Below, in pieces: positions 8,396-16,399 of a stretch of 64,000 nt of DNA. The first letter of the stretch is position 1. Every line of letters starts with the position of its first letter. Location: assembly GCA_018333075.1 (NCBI GenBank), contig BORH01000004.1, positions 62,001 through 126,000 of the forward strand. The letters are read 5' to 3'. Under the pieces are notes generated by a model. That model saw nothing but the letters and a program-made list of their open reading frames with translations, made no database searches and had not been told where the DNA came from. A program made the translations under genes and the position numbers. This DNA comes from Heyndrickxia sporothermodurans. Its GTDB lineage: Bacteria > Bacillota > Bacilli > Bacillales > Bacillaceae_C.

Positions 8396-9161
8396 CTTTC
8401 AGACCTTCTTCCTTTGATTGCCATCTGATTACTCTCTTTTCAATGAAAACAATGAAAGCAAAAAATATAAGGGCAAGTAGTATGATTAAAAAGATAGCTA
8501 CAAATACACGATCTGTTCGAAAGGATGAAGAAGCTAATGTCATGTAAACACCAATGCCTTTTTTTGCACCGAGCCATTCGGAAATAACTGCTCCCATGAC
8601 ACTATACGTAGCTGAAATTTTTAAACCAGAAAAAACAGCAGGAAGTGCATGAGGCCATTCAAGCTTCCAAAAGATTTGGCTTTTTGATGCTCCTGCCATA
8701 TGCAGATAATGCTTTAATTCCGTACTTGTTTGCCTAAAGCCATCCAATGCTGCAACAGCAATGGGGAAGAAGCAGACAAGAGTGATGACGATTATTTTTG
8801 GTAATATACCGAAGCCAAACCAAATGACCAGTAAGGGTGCTAGTACAATAACTGGAATGTTTTGAGAAATAATTAACAGTGGGTAAAAGGCTTCACGAAC
8901 AAATGGTATGAGATGAAGACTTACCGCAATAAGAATCCCGATGCTGCACCCGATGACACATCCAATGATTGCCAGCTTAATTGTTGATAGGACATGGTGT
9001 GAATATTCCGGCCATCCGATAATTGCCTCGTGAAAAATCTTTGACGGAGCAGGAAGTAGCCACTCAGATACTTCAAAGATTCTTGTAATGGTTTCCCAAA
9101 TGATGAATAAAAGGATGATGACCAAAAATGGTCGCCATCCTTTTTGAATGACTGCCTTCAT
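8388..9161 (-). CDS. thiX: ABC transporter permease (ThiX-like)
   Basis: 257-residue integral membrane protein with about six hydrophobic segments, from residues about 10-28 to the C-terminal segment around 225-245. The cytoplasmic loop has the permease EAA-type signature MAGASKSQIFWKLEWPHALP, where it docks on the ATPase. It begins with a TAATG overlap with the preceding thiamine-binding protein gene and overlaps the ATPase gene at its 3' end. It should form the channel for a thiamine pyrimidine precursor delivered by the NMT1-type lipoprotein encoded upstream. Confidence 0.85.
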   Translation of the reverse strand: MKAVIQKGWRPFLVIILLFIIWETITRIFEVSEWLLPAPSKIFHEAIIGWPEYSHHVLSTIKLAIIGCVIGCSIGILIAVSLHLIPFVREAFYPLLIISQNIPVIVLAPLLVIWFGFGILPKIIVITLVCFFPIAVAALDGFRQTSTELKHYLHMAGASKSQIFWKLEWPHALPAVFSGLKISATYSVMGAVISEWLGAKKGIGVYMTLASSSFRTDRVFVAIFLIILLALIFFAFIVFIEKRVIRWQSKEEGLKDE

Positions 9162-9451
9162 TAGCGATATTTCTCCGTTAAAACATCCATTGAAGCACCA
9201 CTTGGCTGATATAGTACTTTGATTTGTGAAATGACATTAATGCAGCCAAGTTCCATCATTCTTTTGTTCATTTTTTCGATAATAGCAAAGAGCTCTGTAA
9301 GTTCGCCTTCCATTGTGGTTTCTAGTGGATGTACCTGATACTTTACACCTGACTGATCAATAATTGAAATAGCCTCATCTACATAAGGGATAACATCTTC
9401 TCCATTTTTTGTTTTTGGGATAATTTGAATGCTTACGAGTGCGTTTGCCAT
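9161..9451 (-). CDS. Thiamine-binding MTH1187/YqgV-family protein
   Basis: A 96-residue ferredoxin-like fold protein of the MTH1187 (DUF77) family, related to B. subtilis YqgV. Members bind thiamine or its pyrimidine. Features seen are the N-terminal strand ALVSIQIIPKT, then VDEAISIIDQSG and KYQVHPLETTMEGE, the family hallmark. ATG at 9451 is selected because AGAGGAG lies 9 bases before it; a longer frame starts inside the preceding gene. It sits between the binding-protein and permease genes, so it is co-expressed with the importer and may act as an intracellular sensor or carrier; this last point is inference. Confidence 0.82.
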   Translation of the reverse strand: MANALVSIQIIPKTKNGEDVIPYVDEAISIIDQSGVKYQVHPLETTMEGELTELFAIIEKMNKRMMELGCINVISQIKVLYQPSGASMDVLTEKYR

Positions 9452-9476
9452 ATGTTCCATCTCCTCTAAATAATGA

Positions 9477-10475
9477 TTATTTCGGTAAAAATTCATTCGT
9501 AAATGCTTTTTTACTATCTAATTTCTTTTCAAGAAGTCCATTATCATACATCCAGCTAGCATAGTTTTCCCATACAGATAATTTTTGCTCTCCCCATTTA
9601 GGGGCATCATCCTGATATTTAGGAGACAACCATTTTTGACTAGCTTTCACTAATTTTTTATCTAAATCAGGTGCAGCTTTAATTAAGATATTTGCTGCAT
9701 CATCTGGATGGTTAATCGCAAATTGATATCCTTTAGAGACAGCTGCTAAAAAGTGTTTAATCGTTTCTGGATCTTTCGCAATCATTTTTTCATTTGTCGC
9801 CAGTACCGGTGTATAGTAATCTAGTTTATCGGAATAATCCGTTAAATAAACCATGTTTATTTTTTGATTGCGTAGCTCTGCTTCGACTCCTGTCCAACCA
9901 TAGTAAATCCAAGCAAAATCAATATCCCGTTTCACTGCGGTAAAGAAATCAGTATCTCCCATATTGACAATATCAACTTTGTTTACATCTGCTTTATCCT
10001 TTTTCATAAGTGAGGATATAACTGCTTTTTCGACAGGTGACCCCCAGCCACCATATGTTTTATTTTCAAAATCTTTAGGTGACGTAATGTTCTTTTCCTT
10101 TGGAGATGCAAACCCAGACGTATTATGCTGAATGACAGCAGCAATCGAGACGAGAGGAACACCTTGAATACGTGCTTGGGTAATGCTTTCTTGATAGCTC
10201 ACACCAAAATCGGTCTTTCCAGAAGCAACTAGCTGATCAGCACCAGCTTCACCAGGCATAATGATATCTACATCTAAGCCTTCATCCTTAAAATATCCTT
10301 TTTCCTTTGCCACGTATAATCCAGTATGGTTCGTATTAGGTGTCCAATCTAAAACAACGGATACTTGCTTTAGTCCTTTTTCTTTCTTCTTCCCTGCTGA
10401 TGATTCATTTTTATTGTCGCTGCACGCTGTTAACAATAGCATTACGCTGGCAACAATAACGATCCACTTTTTCAC
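9477..10475 (-). CDS. thiY: NMT1/THI5-like substrate-binding lipoprotein (ThiY-like)
   Basis: 332-residue lipoprotein. The signal peptide ends in LLLTAC, with lipidation expected at Cys18 or so. The mature protein begins with VSVVLDWTPNTNHTGLYVAK and GYFKDEGLDV, a characteristic NMT1/THI5 signature of receptors for thiamine-pyrimidine precursors such as formyl-aminopyrimidine. The start is GTG, with GGAGG 7 bases upstream. It is the first gene after a TPP riboswitch and a terminator hairpin, directly linking expression to thiamine status. The ThiXYZ system is described from Bacillus relatives; here it lacks a neighbouring TenA or YlmB. Confidence 0.88.
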   Translation of the reverse strand: MKKWIVIVASVMLLLTACSDNKNESSAGKKKEKGLKQVSVVLDWTPNTNHTGLYVAKEKGYFKDEGLDVDIIMPGEAGADQLVASGKTDFGVSYQESITQARIQGVPLVSIAAVIQHNTSGFASPKEKNITSPKDFENKTYGGWGSPVEKAVISSLMKKDKADVNKVDIVNMGDTDFFTAVKRDIDFAWIYYGWTGVEAELRNQKINMVYLTDYSDKLDYYTPVLATNEKMIAKDPETIKHFLAAVSKGYQFAINHPDDAANILIKAAPDLDKKLVKASQKWLSPKYQDDAPKWGEQKLSVWENYASWMYDNGLLEKKLDSKKAFTNEFLPK

Positions 10476-10548
10476 TTAAAATCCTCCAGTTGACTAACGA
10501 AGTTGTATGAAGAGAATGAGATTGATAATATGTCTGCAAAACATAAAA

Positions 10549-10575
10549 GCGCCCTAGATCAATAACCTAGGGCGC
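10549..10575 (-). terminator. Riboswitch expression-platform terminator
   Basis: GCGCCCTAG (10549-10557) pairs perfectly with CTAGGGCGC (10567-10575). The minus-strand transcript continues TTTTATGTTTTG. It lies between the TPP aptamer and the binding-protein start, as expected for transcription attenuation when TPP is bound. Confidence 0.85.
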
Positions 10576-10607
10576 ATTAAAAACACATAATAGATGTTTT
10601 AAACATG

Positions 10608-10698
10608 TTCCCTACGCTGGTTTTAACCAGATCAGGTTCTAAGAGTCAGCATCTTAACGGATACAATCTCAACCAGCAACACTGGTCCCCCTACAACT
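10608..10698 (-). promoter_or_regulatory. TPP riboswitch (THI element)
   Basis: Read on the minus strand it has the THI-box features in order: TAGGGGG opening the closing helix, GGTTGAGA (variant of the CUGAGA motif), then CCTGATCTGGTTAAAACCAG and GCGTAGGGA closing the helix. The aptamer is followed by a perfect 9-bp terminator. It should turn off the ThiYXZ-type importer and the downstream TatD hydrolase when thiamine pyrophosphate is abundant. Confidence 0.95.
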
Positions 10699-10819
10699 TA
10701 AACATTAGTTATTTAATTTTTTTCTAGCTGTTAACAAACCTACTATCGCATAGCTGAAGATTTTTTTCAAGTAGAACAACACTAAACGAATTATATAAAA
10801 ATAATTTCTATAAAATAGT

Positions 10820-11368
10820 TTAGATTATATCAGAGGATTTCTTATTCTTAGGCTTTGATAGTCTTTCATAAACCTCTAAACAAATATAGCCGGTCGCTGG
10901 AATCAAGATTAATAGAATAAATCCAATCGGTCCGCTAACAAACTTTGCAAAGTAGCCTGCTTTCGGAATTTTTAATAGTAAACTACCTACAAGCTGATCC
11001 GAGGAGACAAGATTTGAGTCAGCTACATTGTTATTGTCTCCTTTTGTTACAAATCCAATATGTCCATCTTGTTTTTTGATGGAGATTACACGGTGGGTAA
11101 TAAATTTCGTTGTTGTTTCCTTAAAAGTAATTACATCATTTTCTTTCACTTCAGCTGGGTCGACCTTCTTAATAAAAACTAAATCTCCAGCTTTTATAAA
11201 AGGATGCATACTATTTGTTAAAACGGTTAAGGGGCTTATTCCAAAGATAGTGGGAACCTTTTCTGGATGCTTCTTTGATTGAAATGAGAAATAGAGCAAA
11301 AAAGCAATGGCTAAAAAAACAATTGTAAGAATTAGAATAGAAATAATTTTAGAGATTGATTTAATCAT
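10820..11368 (-). CDS. sipW: Signal peptidase I, SipW (ER-type)
   Basis: 182-residue membrane protease with transmembrane segments at residues about 8-28 and 150-170. The catalytic Ser is in TNSMHPFI (about S53), and the general base is His, in FITHRVIS (about H92). A histidine in place of the usual lysine marks the ER-type SipW group, which processes TasA/CalY-like fibre proteins. ATG at 11368 is preferred, with GGGG upstream; a TTG 18 bases further up has no ribosome site. It is divergent from a decayed subtilase and near two TasA-like genes, its likely substrates. A copy of the ACCCC motif lies upstream. Confidence 0.9.
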   Translation of the reverse strand: MIKSISKIISILILTIVFLAIAFLLYFSFQSKKHPEKVPTIFGISPLTVLTNSMHPFIKAGDLVFIKKVDPAEVKENDVITFKETTTKFITHRVISIKKQDGHIGFVTKGDNNNVADSNLVSSDQLVGSLLLKIPKAGYFAKFVSGPIGFILLILIPATGYICLEVYERLSKPKNKKSSDII

Positions 11369-11551
11369 GATTTCCCCAACTTTCAATTTATTTCAGAATG
11401 TTCATGAAATATACTCTTTTGTCATTTTAAACTGTTTCAATTTATTTACAAACTATGATTTTTGACGAAATTCATTGATTTTTTTAAATATATAAAGGAA
11501 TTCCTTATAAAAACTCTTGTTTCCTTAATATGATTAAATTTTGAATATTGA

Positions 11552-11568
11552 CTAATTTGGGGTAATTT
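11552..11568 (-). promoter_or_regulatory. Conserved ACCCC promoter motif, copy 1 (sipW side)
   Basis: Reads AAATTACCCCAAATTAG on the minus strand, toward sipW. AT-rich -10-like sequences (TTTAAT, TATTAA) follow 25-33 bases after its ACCCC. It is identical over 17 bases to the copy at 62298-62314, about 50 kb away. Likely an activator or repressor site. Confidence 0.65.
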
Positions 11569-11717
11569 CGACTGTTTTTTTGATTATTTTACAGGGCGAA
11601 TAGGGAATTAGACCTTGGTAATAAAGTTCCTACTCTCTCATTTCAACATAAAAAAAACTTTATTTATGAATTTTTTCCTATTATGAAGTGGTCTAAAAGA
11701 ACTGAGTTTCAAGAATA

Positions 11718-11734
11718 TAATTACCCCAATTTAC
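11718..11734 (+). promoter_or_regulatory. Conserved ACCCC promoter motif, copy 2 (subtilase side)
   Basis: Reads TAATTACCCCAATTTAC on the + strand toward the decayed subtilase. TATAAA begins 28 bases after the start of ACCCC, so the motif would cover the -35 region. Confidence 0.65.
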
Positions 11735-11881
11735 GTTATTCAGTGCCTACTATAAAATATTGTTGAGCGAAAATTTGTTTAATTCTATTTATATAGAATT
11801 TTCCGTCTTATACCCTTGGACATTTTGTGATATTTCTAATAAGGAGCACCAAGGGGTTTCACTTATACAAAGGAGGAAGGG

Positions 11882-13115
11882 TTGAAAAAGAAGAAATTAG
11901 GTCGTATTTTGTTGGGGTCAGCATTAACTGCGAGTTTAATAGCTTCTTCAGGAGTTCCATATAATGTGTTCTTGCAAAAACACAAGAGGATCCTCAGATT
12001 ACAGAAGTAGCTGAGCTACCGAAAAATTTAAATGAGGAACAAAGAAGAGCACTTAAGGAGCTTGAAATTGGTCCAGGATTTGTGATTTCTCCAGATATCA
12101 ATGTGAATAGTCCTGAATTAGTAAATGTCATAGTAGAATTTAAGCAAGCACCTGCAAAAGTAGAAGTAATGAAACAAGCAGCAAAGGGAAAGAGAATGGC
12201 AGTATCCTCTGCTAAAGAAAAAGTAGAGGAATCGCACCAACAGTTTAGAAAGGAATTTAATAAACTGAAAGGCTTAAGAATTGCTGGTAGTTAACAACTA
12301 AAAGATTCGAAGATTACTAGAGAATATAAAAACGCTTTTAATGGAGTGGCTGTTACTATACCTAGCAATGTGCTTGAAGAGCTAGTGAAATCCGATGTTG
12401 TAAAACGAATATGGAACAATAAAGAAATTCAGCTTGATCTTCCGAAAGAACCTGAAGAGTTGAAGACTACGGCTCAATCTGGGCCAGCTGACAGTAATCA
12501 ACAAATTGGAGCGGACAAGCTTCATAAAGAAAATATAAAGGGTAAAGGAAGTAAAGTTGGTGTCATTGATACAGGTATAGACTACAATCATCCAGATTTA
12601 AAGGATGCCTATAAAGGCGGTTACGATTTTGTAGATAATGATTCCGATCCAATGGAAACAACTTATGATGATTGGAAAACAACACCGTATCCAGAAGTAA
12701 ATCCTTCCTCAGGGTCTACTTACTATACCTCTCATGGAACCCATGTTTCAGGGACAATCGCTGGACAAAAGAAAAATCATGTCGACTATGCCGTTGAAGG
12801 GGTTCAGTAGATGGAGAGTTGATTGGAAAATCCTTTAGCTCTCGTATGGAGAAAAATGATGCAGGGGACATCAATGGAGATGGATTTATCGATATTTACG
12901 ATATCGTTTAATTGTCCAATTTTTATGGGAAAAAGCATGAAAAAGAAGACATTAATCAGGATGGAATTGTCGATGAAAAGGATGCTCGCTTTATCGAAAA
13001 GAACTTCTTAAAGATAGGTGAGACTGCTAAGAAAAACGCAAAGCCACAAGAGAAATTAGGTAAAAAAGGTTTAGAGGATATATTACGTGCTTTAGGCCTT
13101 GAACCAAAAAAATAG
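11882..13115 (+). pseudogene. Decayed dockerin-bearing subtilase
   Basis: Remnant of a secreted S8 protease homologous to the intact gene at 57889-62085. It keeps AAAGGAGG, a TTG start at 11882 and a signal peptide. A frameshift follows near position 11975, then the inhibitor-like segment VNVIVEFKQAPAKVEV. An in-frame TAA lies at 12292-12294. The catalytic Asp (VIDTGIDYNHPDL) and His (SHGTHVSGT) regions remain, and the frame breaks at about 12808. A large deletion then joins directly to the C-terminal module: GDINGDGFIDIYDIV, another stop near 12909, and EDINQDGIVDEKDAR with the tail KLGKKGLEDILRALGLE. The catalytic Ser, PA, Fn3-like and cohesin-like regions are gone, so no active protease can be made. 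Confidence 0.9.
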
Positions 13116-13203
13116 GTTTAGCTTTTTTGTGAAATTAAAACAACATAGAATACCGACCTAAGTTAATAAAATATGATTTATTTCAAAAGGGAGGATTTTA
13201 TTT

Positions 13204-13917
13204 ATGAAAAAGATGAAAAAAGCATTATTGGGTACGACATTAGTAGGGGCATTAGTTGTTTCAGCAGGTTTTGGAACGTATTCTTGGTTTACGTCAGCGA
13301 CGAATGCGTCAGGGCAAATTGCTAATGGAACATTGCAATTAAATAATGGTCAAGACATGACTGAAAAAATTATTGATGGAGCCGATTTTGCTCCTTCCCA
13401 ATTAAAATATGGGGAATGGTTGACGATAGATAATACGGGATCACAGGATACACATATAAAAGCAACCTTAAACCAAACATTGGATAAAGACATTAATATT
13501 AAAAAATATAAAGTAGGATATATTGCTTTGAAGTATAAAGAAAAGCCTAGTGGAGACGTTTTGAAAGCTTCGAAAATCAAGCTTGAGAAATTATTTGATG
13601 GAACGACGAATGTGGTAGATACATTACGAGCTTCAGATGGTGAAATCGAAGTTGCACCAGGTGTCACTGCAGTTTCTGGGGTAGTTGGTGAAGATGGAAT
13701 AGCAGGTTTTAAAGCTGTATCCAATAAAGAATGGGTTCTTGGAGAAGGTACAAATAAGCCATTCTGGAGATTGAAATCTGATCAATATATTGATATTGTG
13801 TTTGCTATTAAACTGGATGAAAGTGCAAATAACGATTATCAAGGTGTGAAATATTCTGCAGATTTAAAAGTTCAAGCAAAACAAACAGATGAAGGTTCCA
13901 AGTACGACGGAGAATAA
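13204..13917 (+). CDS. tasA: TasA/camelysin (CalY) family fibre protein
   Basis: 237-residue secreted protein of the TasA/CotN/camelysin family, the major biofilm fibre proteins of bacilli. The N-terminal signal peptide is followed by GTYSWFTSATNASGQIANGTL, the family hallmark around the SipW cleavage region. A beta-rich body with WLTIDNTGSQDTHIK and a FWRLKSDQYIDIVFAI strand near the C-terminus follows. GGGAGG precedes the ATG. The expected processing enzyme SipW is encoded 1.8 kb upstream on the other strand, separated by a dead subtilase. A small TasA-like gene follows after a hairpin. Confidence 0.85.
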   Translation: MKKMKKALLGTTLVGALVVSAGFGTYSWFTSATNASGQIANGTLQLNNGQDMTEKIIDGADFAPSQLKYGEWLTIDNTGSQDTHIKATLNQTLDKDINIKKYKVGYIALKYKEKPSGDVLKASKIKLEKLFDGTTNVVDTLRASDGEIEVAPGVTAVSGVVGEDGIAGFKAVSNKEWVLGEGTNKPFWRLKSDQYIDIVFAIKLDESANNDYQGVKYSADLKVQAKQTDEGSKYDGE

Positions 13918-13926
13918 TTTTGGTGT

Positions 13927-13946
13927 GGCAGTCGATTTCGACTGCC
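13927..13946 (+). promoter_or_regulatory. Intergenic hairpin between tasA and the next gene
   Basis: GGCAGTCGA and TCGACTGCC form a perfect 9-bp stem with a 2-base spacer. No U-tract follows, so it is more likely an mRNA processing or stability element, giving more tasA than downstream product, than a full terminator. Confidence 0.5.
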
Positions 13947-13967
13947 TTCATCTAAGGAGGGGAGTGT

Positions 13968-14579
13968 ATGCAAAAAAGATCTTTTTTGACGATTATTTCA
14001 TTTTCTTTATTAATCTATTGTTTGTTTTATATTGTAGGTAAATATAATACGTATGCTTGGTTTACATCGGAAATTAAAGCAAGTGGGCAAATAACGAATG
14101 CTACTACGAAAGACCTGTTAGCCATTTCAACGAATGATATTTCCTATTTAAATAATTGTAAAATTTCCCAAGAAATTGTCATTGAAAACATTTCAAATAT
14201 GGAAATACCTATTCAGCTAGAAGAACAGCATAAAAAATTGAAGCCAGGTGAATCCTTTAAGACTACAATGAATCAGCTAGTTTCGTGTGAAACAAGTGAT
14301 GTTAGCTATCATTTGGTCGGATTGAACCATTATATTGATGAGATGATAAGTGTTCCACTTAATCAACAGAAGCTTTTAGCTACTATAGAAAATAAAGAAT
14401 CAATTGAAAAAAAGGAAGATAACACAAAAGATCATTCGGATGAAACCGTCGAGTCTGCAAACAGAGAAGAGAATGTTCAGAAAGATGATGAAAACCGATT
14501 GGAGCAACCAACTCAATCTGAAGATTCAGAGGCCACTAAACAAGAAGCAGAAAAAACATTAGATAGCATGAATGAATAA
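13968..14579 (+). CDS. Small TasA-like secreted protein with acidic tail
   Basis: 203 residues. The N-terminal hydrophobic segment runs into YNTYAWFTSEIKASGQITNAT, clearly the same start as TasA-family proteins. Only a short beta-rich section follows (ISQEIVIENISNMEIPIQLEEQ) with two Cys (NNCKIS, LVSCETS). Residues about 140-203 are a low-complexity Glu/Asp/Lys/Asn tail. GGAGGGG precedes the start, 50 bases after tasA, so it is probably co-transcribed. It is too short for a full TasA fold and may be a minor or anchoring component of the fibre, comparable in role but not in sequence to TapA; this is inference. Confidence 0.7.
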   Translation: MQKRSFLTIISFSLLIYCLFYIVGKYNTYAWFTSEIKASGQITNATTKDLLAISTNDISYLNNCKISQEIVIENISNMEIPIQLEEQHKKLKPGESFKTTMNQLVSCETSDVSYHLVGLNHYIDEMISVPLNQQKLLATIENKESIEKKEDNTKDHSDETVESANREENVQKDDENRLEQPTQSEDSEATKQEAEKTLDSMNE

Positions 14580-14622
14580 TTAAGGGGTTTGACAAATACT
14601 AATTAATTAAATAATGATAAGG

Positions 14623-14653
14623 AAGCTGATTGTGTAAACAACAGCTTTTTTGT
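14623..14653 (+). terminator. Terminator after the TasA-like genes
   Basis: AAGCTG-A-TTGT pairs with ACAA-CAGCTT and is followed by TTTT on the + strand. Confidence 0.75.
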
Positions 14654-14719
14654 TGTCTGGCTTTTCTATAGTATGGAGATAGTCAATAAAAAAAAGTGAA
14701 GATGTATAAAGGGAAAAGT

Positions 14720-14743
14720 GGAGAAGACGCTAAGCATCTCTCC
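14720..14743 (-). terminator. Terminator of the RNPP-like regulator gene
   Basis: On the minus strand GGAGAGATGC pairs with GCGTCTTCTCC (one bulged base, 3-base loop), then ACTTTTCCCTTT. It lies 36 bases beyond the regulator stop. Confidence 0.6.
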
Positions 14744-14778
14744 ATTATTAAACTTGAATATATCTTATAGTAGAATGG

Positions 14779-16059
14779 TTATATTAATTCCCCTTTTTTT
14801 GTGAAAAACTTAGCATAACTGCTTGAATGAAGCGTTTCTGACTGATTGATTAAATGGTAGGCAATATGCATTGCTTTTTCAATTTGACCATTTTTATAAT
14901 AGTAATTAACTAGCTCTGTTTCATACTGTTTTACTAAGAACACATGTCCATATTTTTTTAAGATGGGTAATGCTTTTTCTTCAAGATAATAATAATACTT
15001 AATTGGCTGATTATTTATTAAGTGTAAGATTATTGTAAAAAGCACCTTATATAAAGGGTCCTTCATTCCTTTTGCAACACCTAACGCATCTTTTGTCAGC
15101 TTAACTAGCTCATGATAAGATAATAGGTTTCCTTTGATACAGCTTTGCATATATCCTTCTAATGAAACTAAGTAGGATTCCGAATTCTTCTTTTTTAATT
15201 TCATGGTTTCCTCGTATAATTGAGCAGCTGTTCTATATTTTTGTCTTTTAAAATATTCATAAGCTAAATTATGTAAAACTTTCGCTTTCTTTTGACGCGC
15301 ATGGCATAAATCACAGCTTTGAATTAACTGCTTGTATTTTTCTATTATTTCATTGAAGTGTCGATTGTCATCGAATCCTTCCTGCATTAACATGAGCATT
15401 TCAGCATCAATCACTCTTAAAAATATATTTTTTCTTTTAAAAAATTGCAATGCCTTTTCTGCATAATAATAGGCATTTACTTGTGAGTGAATCGCATGAT
15501 AAGAGGTTGCAAGATCAAAATAGTATTCGGGATTGTTGTACTCTAGCTGATTAACTGTTTGTAATATATTAATGGCATTCTCGTAATCTTTTTTTGATAA
15601 ATAATAGATTCCCAGCACATGTTTAAAGAGATTGTTTTCATATTTGTTTAAATCTTGTTTCTTCCACTTTTTTAGCAATTGATAGGCTTTCTTTTCTTCA
15701 TCGAGCAACATATGCGTTCTGGCTACTAGTAATTGAAATCGTGGATAGAAGTCTGGCATATATATGAGTGGATGTTCTTGTAAGCCATGAATAGTTATTT
15801 TCGCTTCATTAACTTGTTGGATGATAATTGTGTTCTGCAAATGATTCAGCTGTTTTTCAAGTGATTTATATTGAGTAACTTCCCTTACGATATCAATTTC
15901 TAATCGCTTGCATAATAGTGGGATGATCTCAGGAGAGTAGTCCATTAGTCCGTTCTCGATTTTGCTTATATGGGTATCAGAGCATATTTCATTGCATAAT
16001 TGCTTCTGTGTTATTTTTGCTTTTTCTCTATAAAATTTAATAATTTTTCCTTCATACAT
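14779..16059 (-). CDS. HTH-TPR transcriptional regulator, RNPP-like (paralogue 1)
   Basis: 426 residues. An N-terminal XRE-type helix-turn-helix (residues about 5-60: IIKFYREKAKITQKQLC, HISKIENG) is followed by a long all-helical region with TPR-like repeats (GIYYLSKKDYENAINIL, AYYYAEKALQFF, AYEYFKRQKYRTAAQLYEET). Size and layout match the RNPP family (PlcR, NprR), which bind short secreted peptides and often control secreted proteases. The start has GGAGGG 6 bases before ATG. It is divergent from the Vpr-like subtilase, with two ACCCC motifs between. No obvious NprX-like peptide gene was found directly downstream. A clear paralogue is at 56545-57789 beside the other subtilases. Confidence 0.82.
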   Translation of the reverse strand: MYEGKIIKFYREKAKITQKQLCNEICSDTHISKIENGLMDYSPEIIPLLCKRLEIDIVREVTQYKSLEKQLNHLQNTIIIQQVNEAKITIHGLQEHPLIYMPDFYPRFQLLVARTHMLLDEEKKAYQLLKKWKKQDLNKYENNLFKHVLGIYYLSKKDYENAINILQTVNQLEYNNPEYYFDLATSYHAIHSQVNAYYYAEKALQFFKRKNIFLRVIDAEMLMLMQEGFDDNRHFNEIIEKYKQLIQSCDLCHARQKKAKVLHNLAYEYFKRQKYRTAAQLYEETMKLKKKNSESYLVSLEGYMQSCIKGNLLSYHELVKLTKDALGVAKGMKDPLYKVLFTIILHLINNQPIKYYYYLEEKALPILKKYGHVFLVKQYETELVNYYYKNGQIEKAMHIAYHLINQSETLHSSSYAKFFTKKGELI

Positions 16060-16102
16060 CCATATCCCTCCAATTTTTACATTGTAAGAATCAGTTTAAT
16101 AT

Positions 16103-16120
16103 AAATTCCCCCAAATCAAT
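16103..16120 (+). promoter_or_regulatory. Conserved ACCCC promoter motif, copy 3
   Basis: AAATTCCCCCAAATCAAT, lying 44 bases upstream of the regulator start. Its position could let the regulator control its own gene, although it faces the subtilase. Confidence 0.55.
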
Positions 16121-16200
16121 TTCCCTTTCTACCATCGTTCTTACTGCGTTTAGGTGTTATTTAATTGATTCATAGATTAATTTTGAACAAAAATGTGTAG

Positions 16201-16218
16201 AAATTCCCCCGATTTACA
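16201..16218 (+). promoter_or_regulatory. Conserved ACCCC promoter motif, copy 4
   Basis: AAATTCCCCCGATTTACA facing the subtilase gene. TACCAT/CATAAT -10-like sequence begins about 30 bases after the C-run, the same spacing as at the other copies. Confidence 0.62.
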
Positions 16219-16399
16219 AGCTGAATCTATTGTTTTACCATAATAAAAAAGGGATCCCTAGAAATAATATTTTTACATTTTGATTAGAATAAATGAGTCT
16301 CTATCATTTCTATTTTCTCAATATTCTATATATTGTAACATCAATCAAAAGGCTCATTTACTAGTAATACACTAATTTTCATGGGGGAAGGGCTACTAT

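Larger units (their letters stand above)
11369..11868. other. Divergent promoter region between sipW and the decayed subtilase
   Basis: A 500-base AT-rich region without a gene. It contains two copies of the shared ACCCC motif in opposite orientation (11552-11568 and 11718-11734). TATAAA-like -10 sequences lie downstream of each motif, and AAAGGAGG at its right end serves the subtilase remnant. Confidence 0.6.
16060..16399. other. Divergent promoter region between RNPP-like regulator and subtilase
   Basis: Holds two same-oriented copies of the ACCCC motif (variant AAATTCCCCC) at 16103 and 16201. A -10-like CATAAT at 16239-16244 follows the second. No gene is seen. Confidence 0.6.

Noticed and set aside
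12823-13011. Short ORFs starting at 12346, 12823 and 12912 as separate genes
   Set aside because: They align with consecutive or alternate-frame parts of the intact subtilase at 57889-62085; together they are one decayed gene.
14697-14759. A 20-codon minus-strand ORF (MERCLASSPLFPLYIF...) just downstream of the first RNPP-like regulator, considered as an NprX-like signalling peptide
   Set aside because: It has no ribosome site and its first half is the regulator's terminator hairpin.
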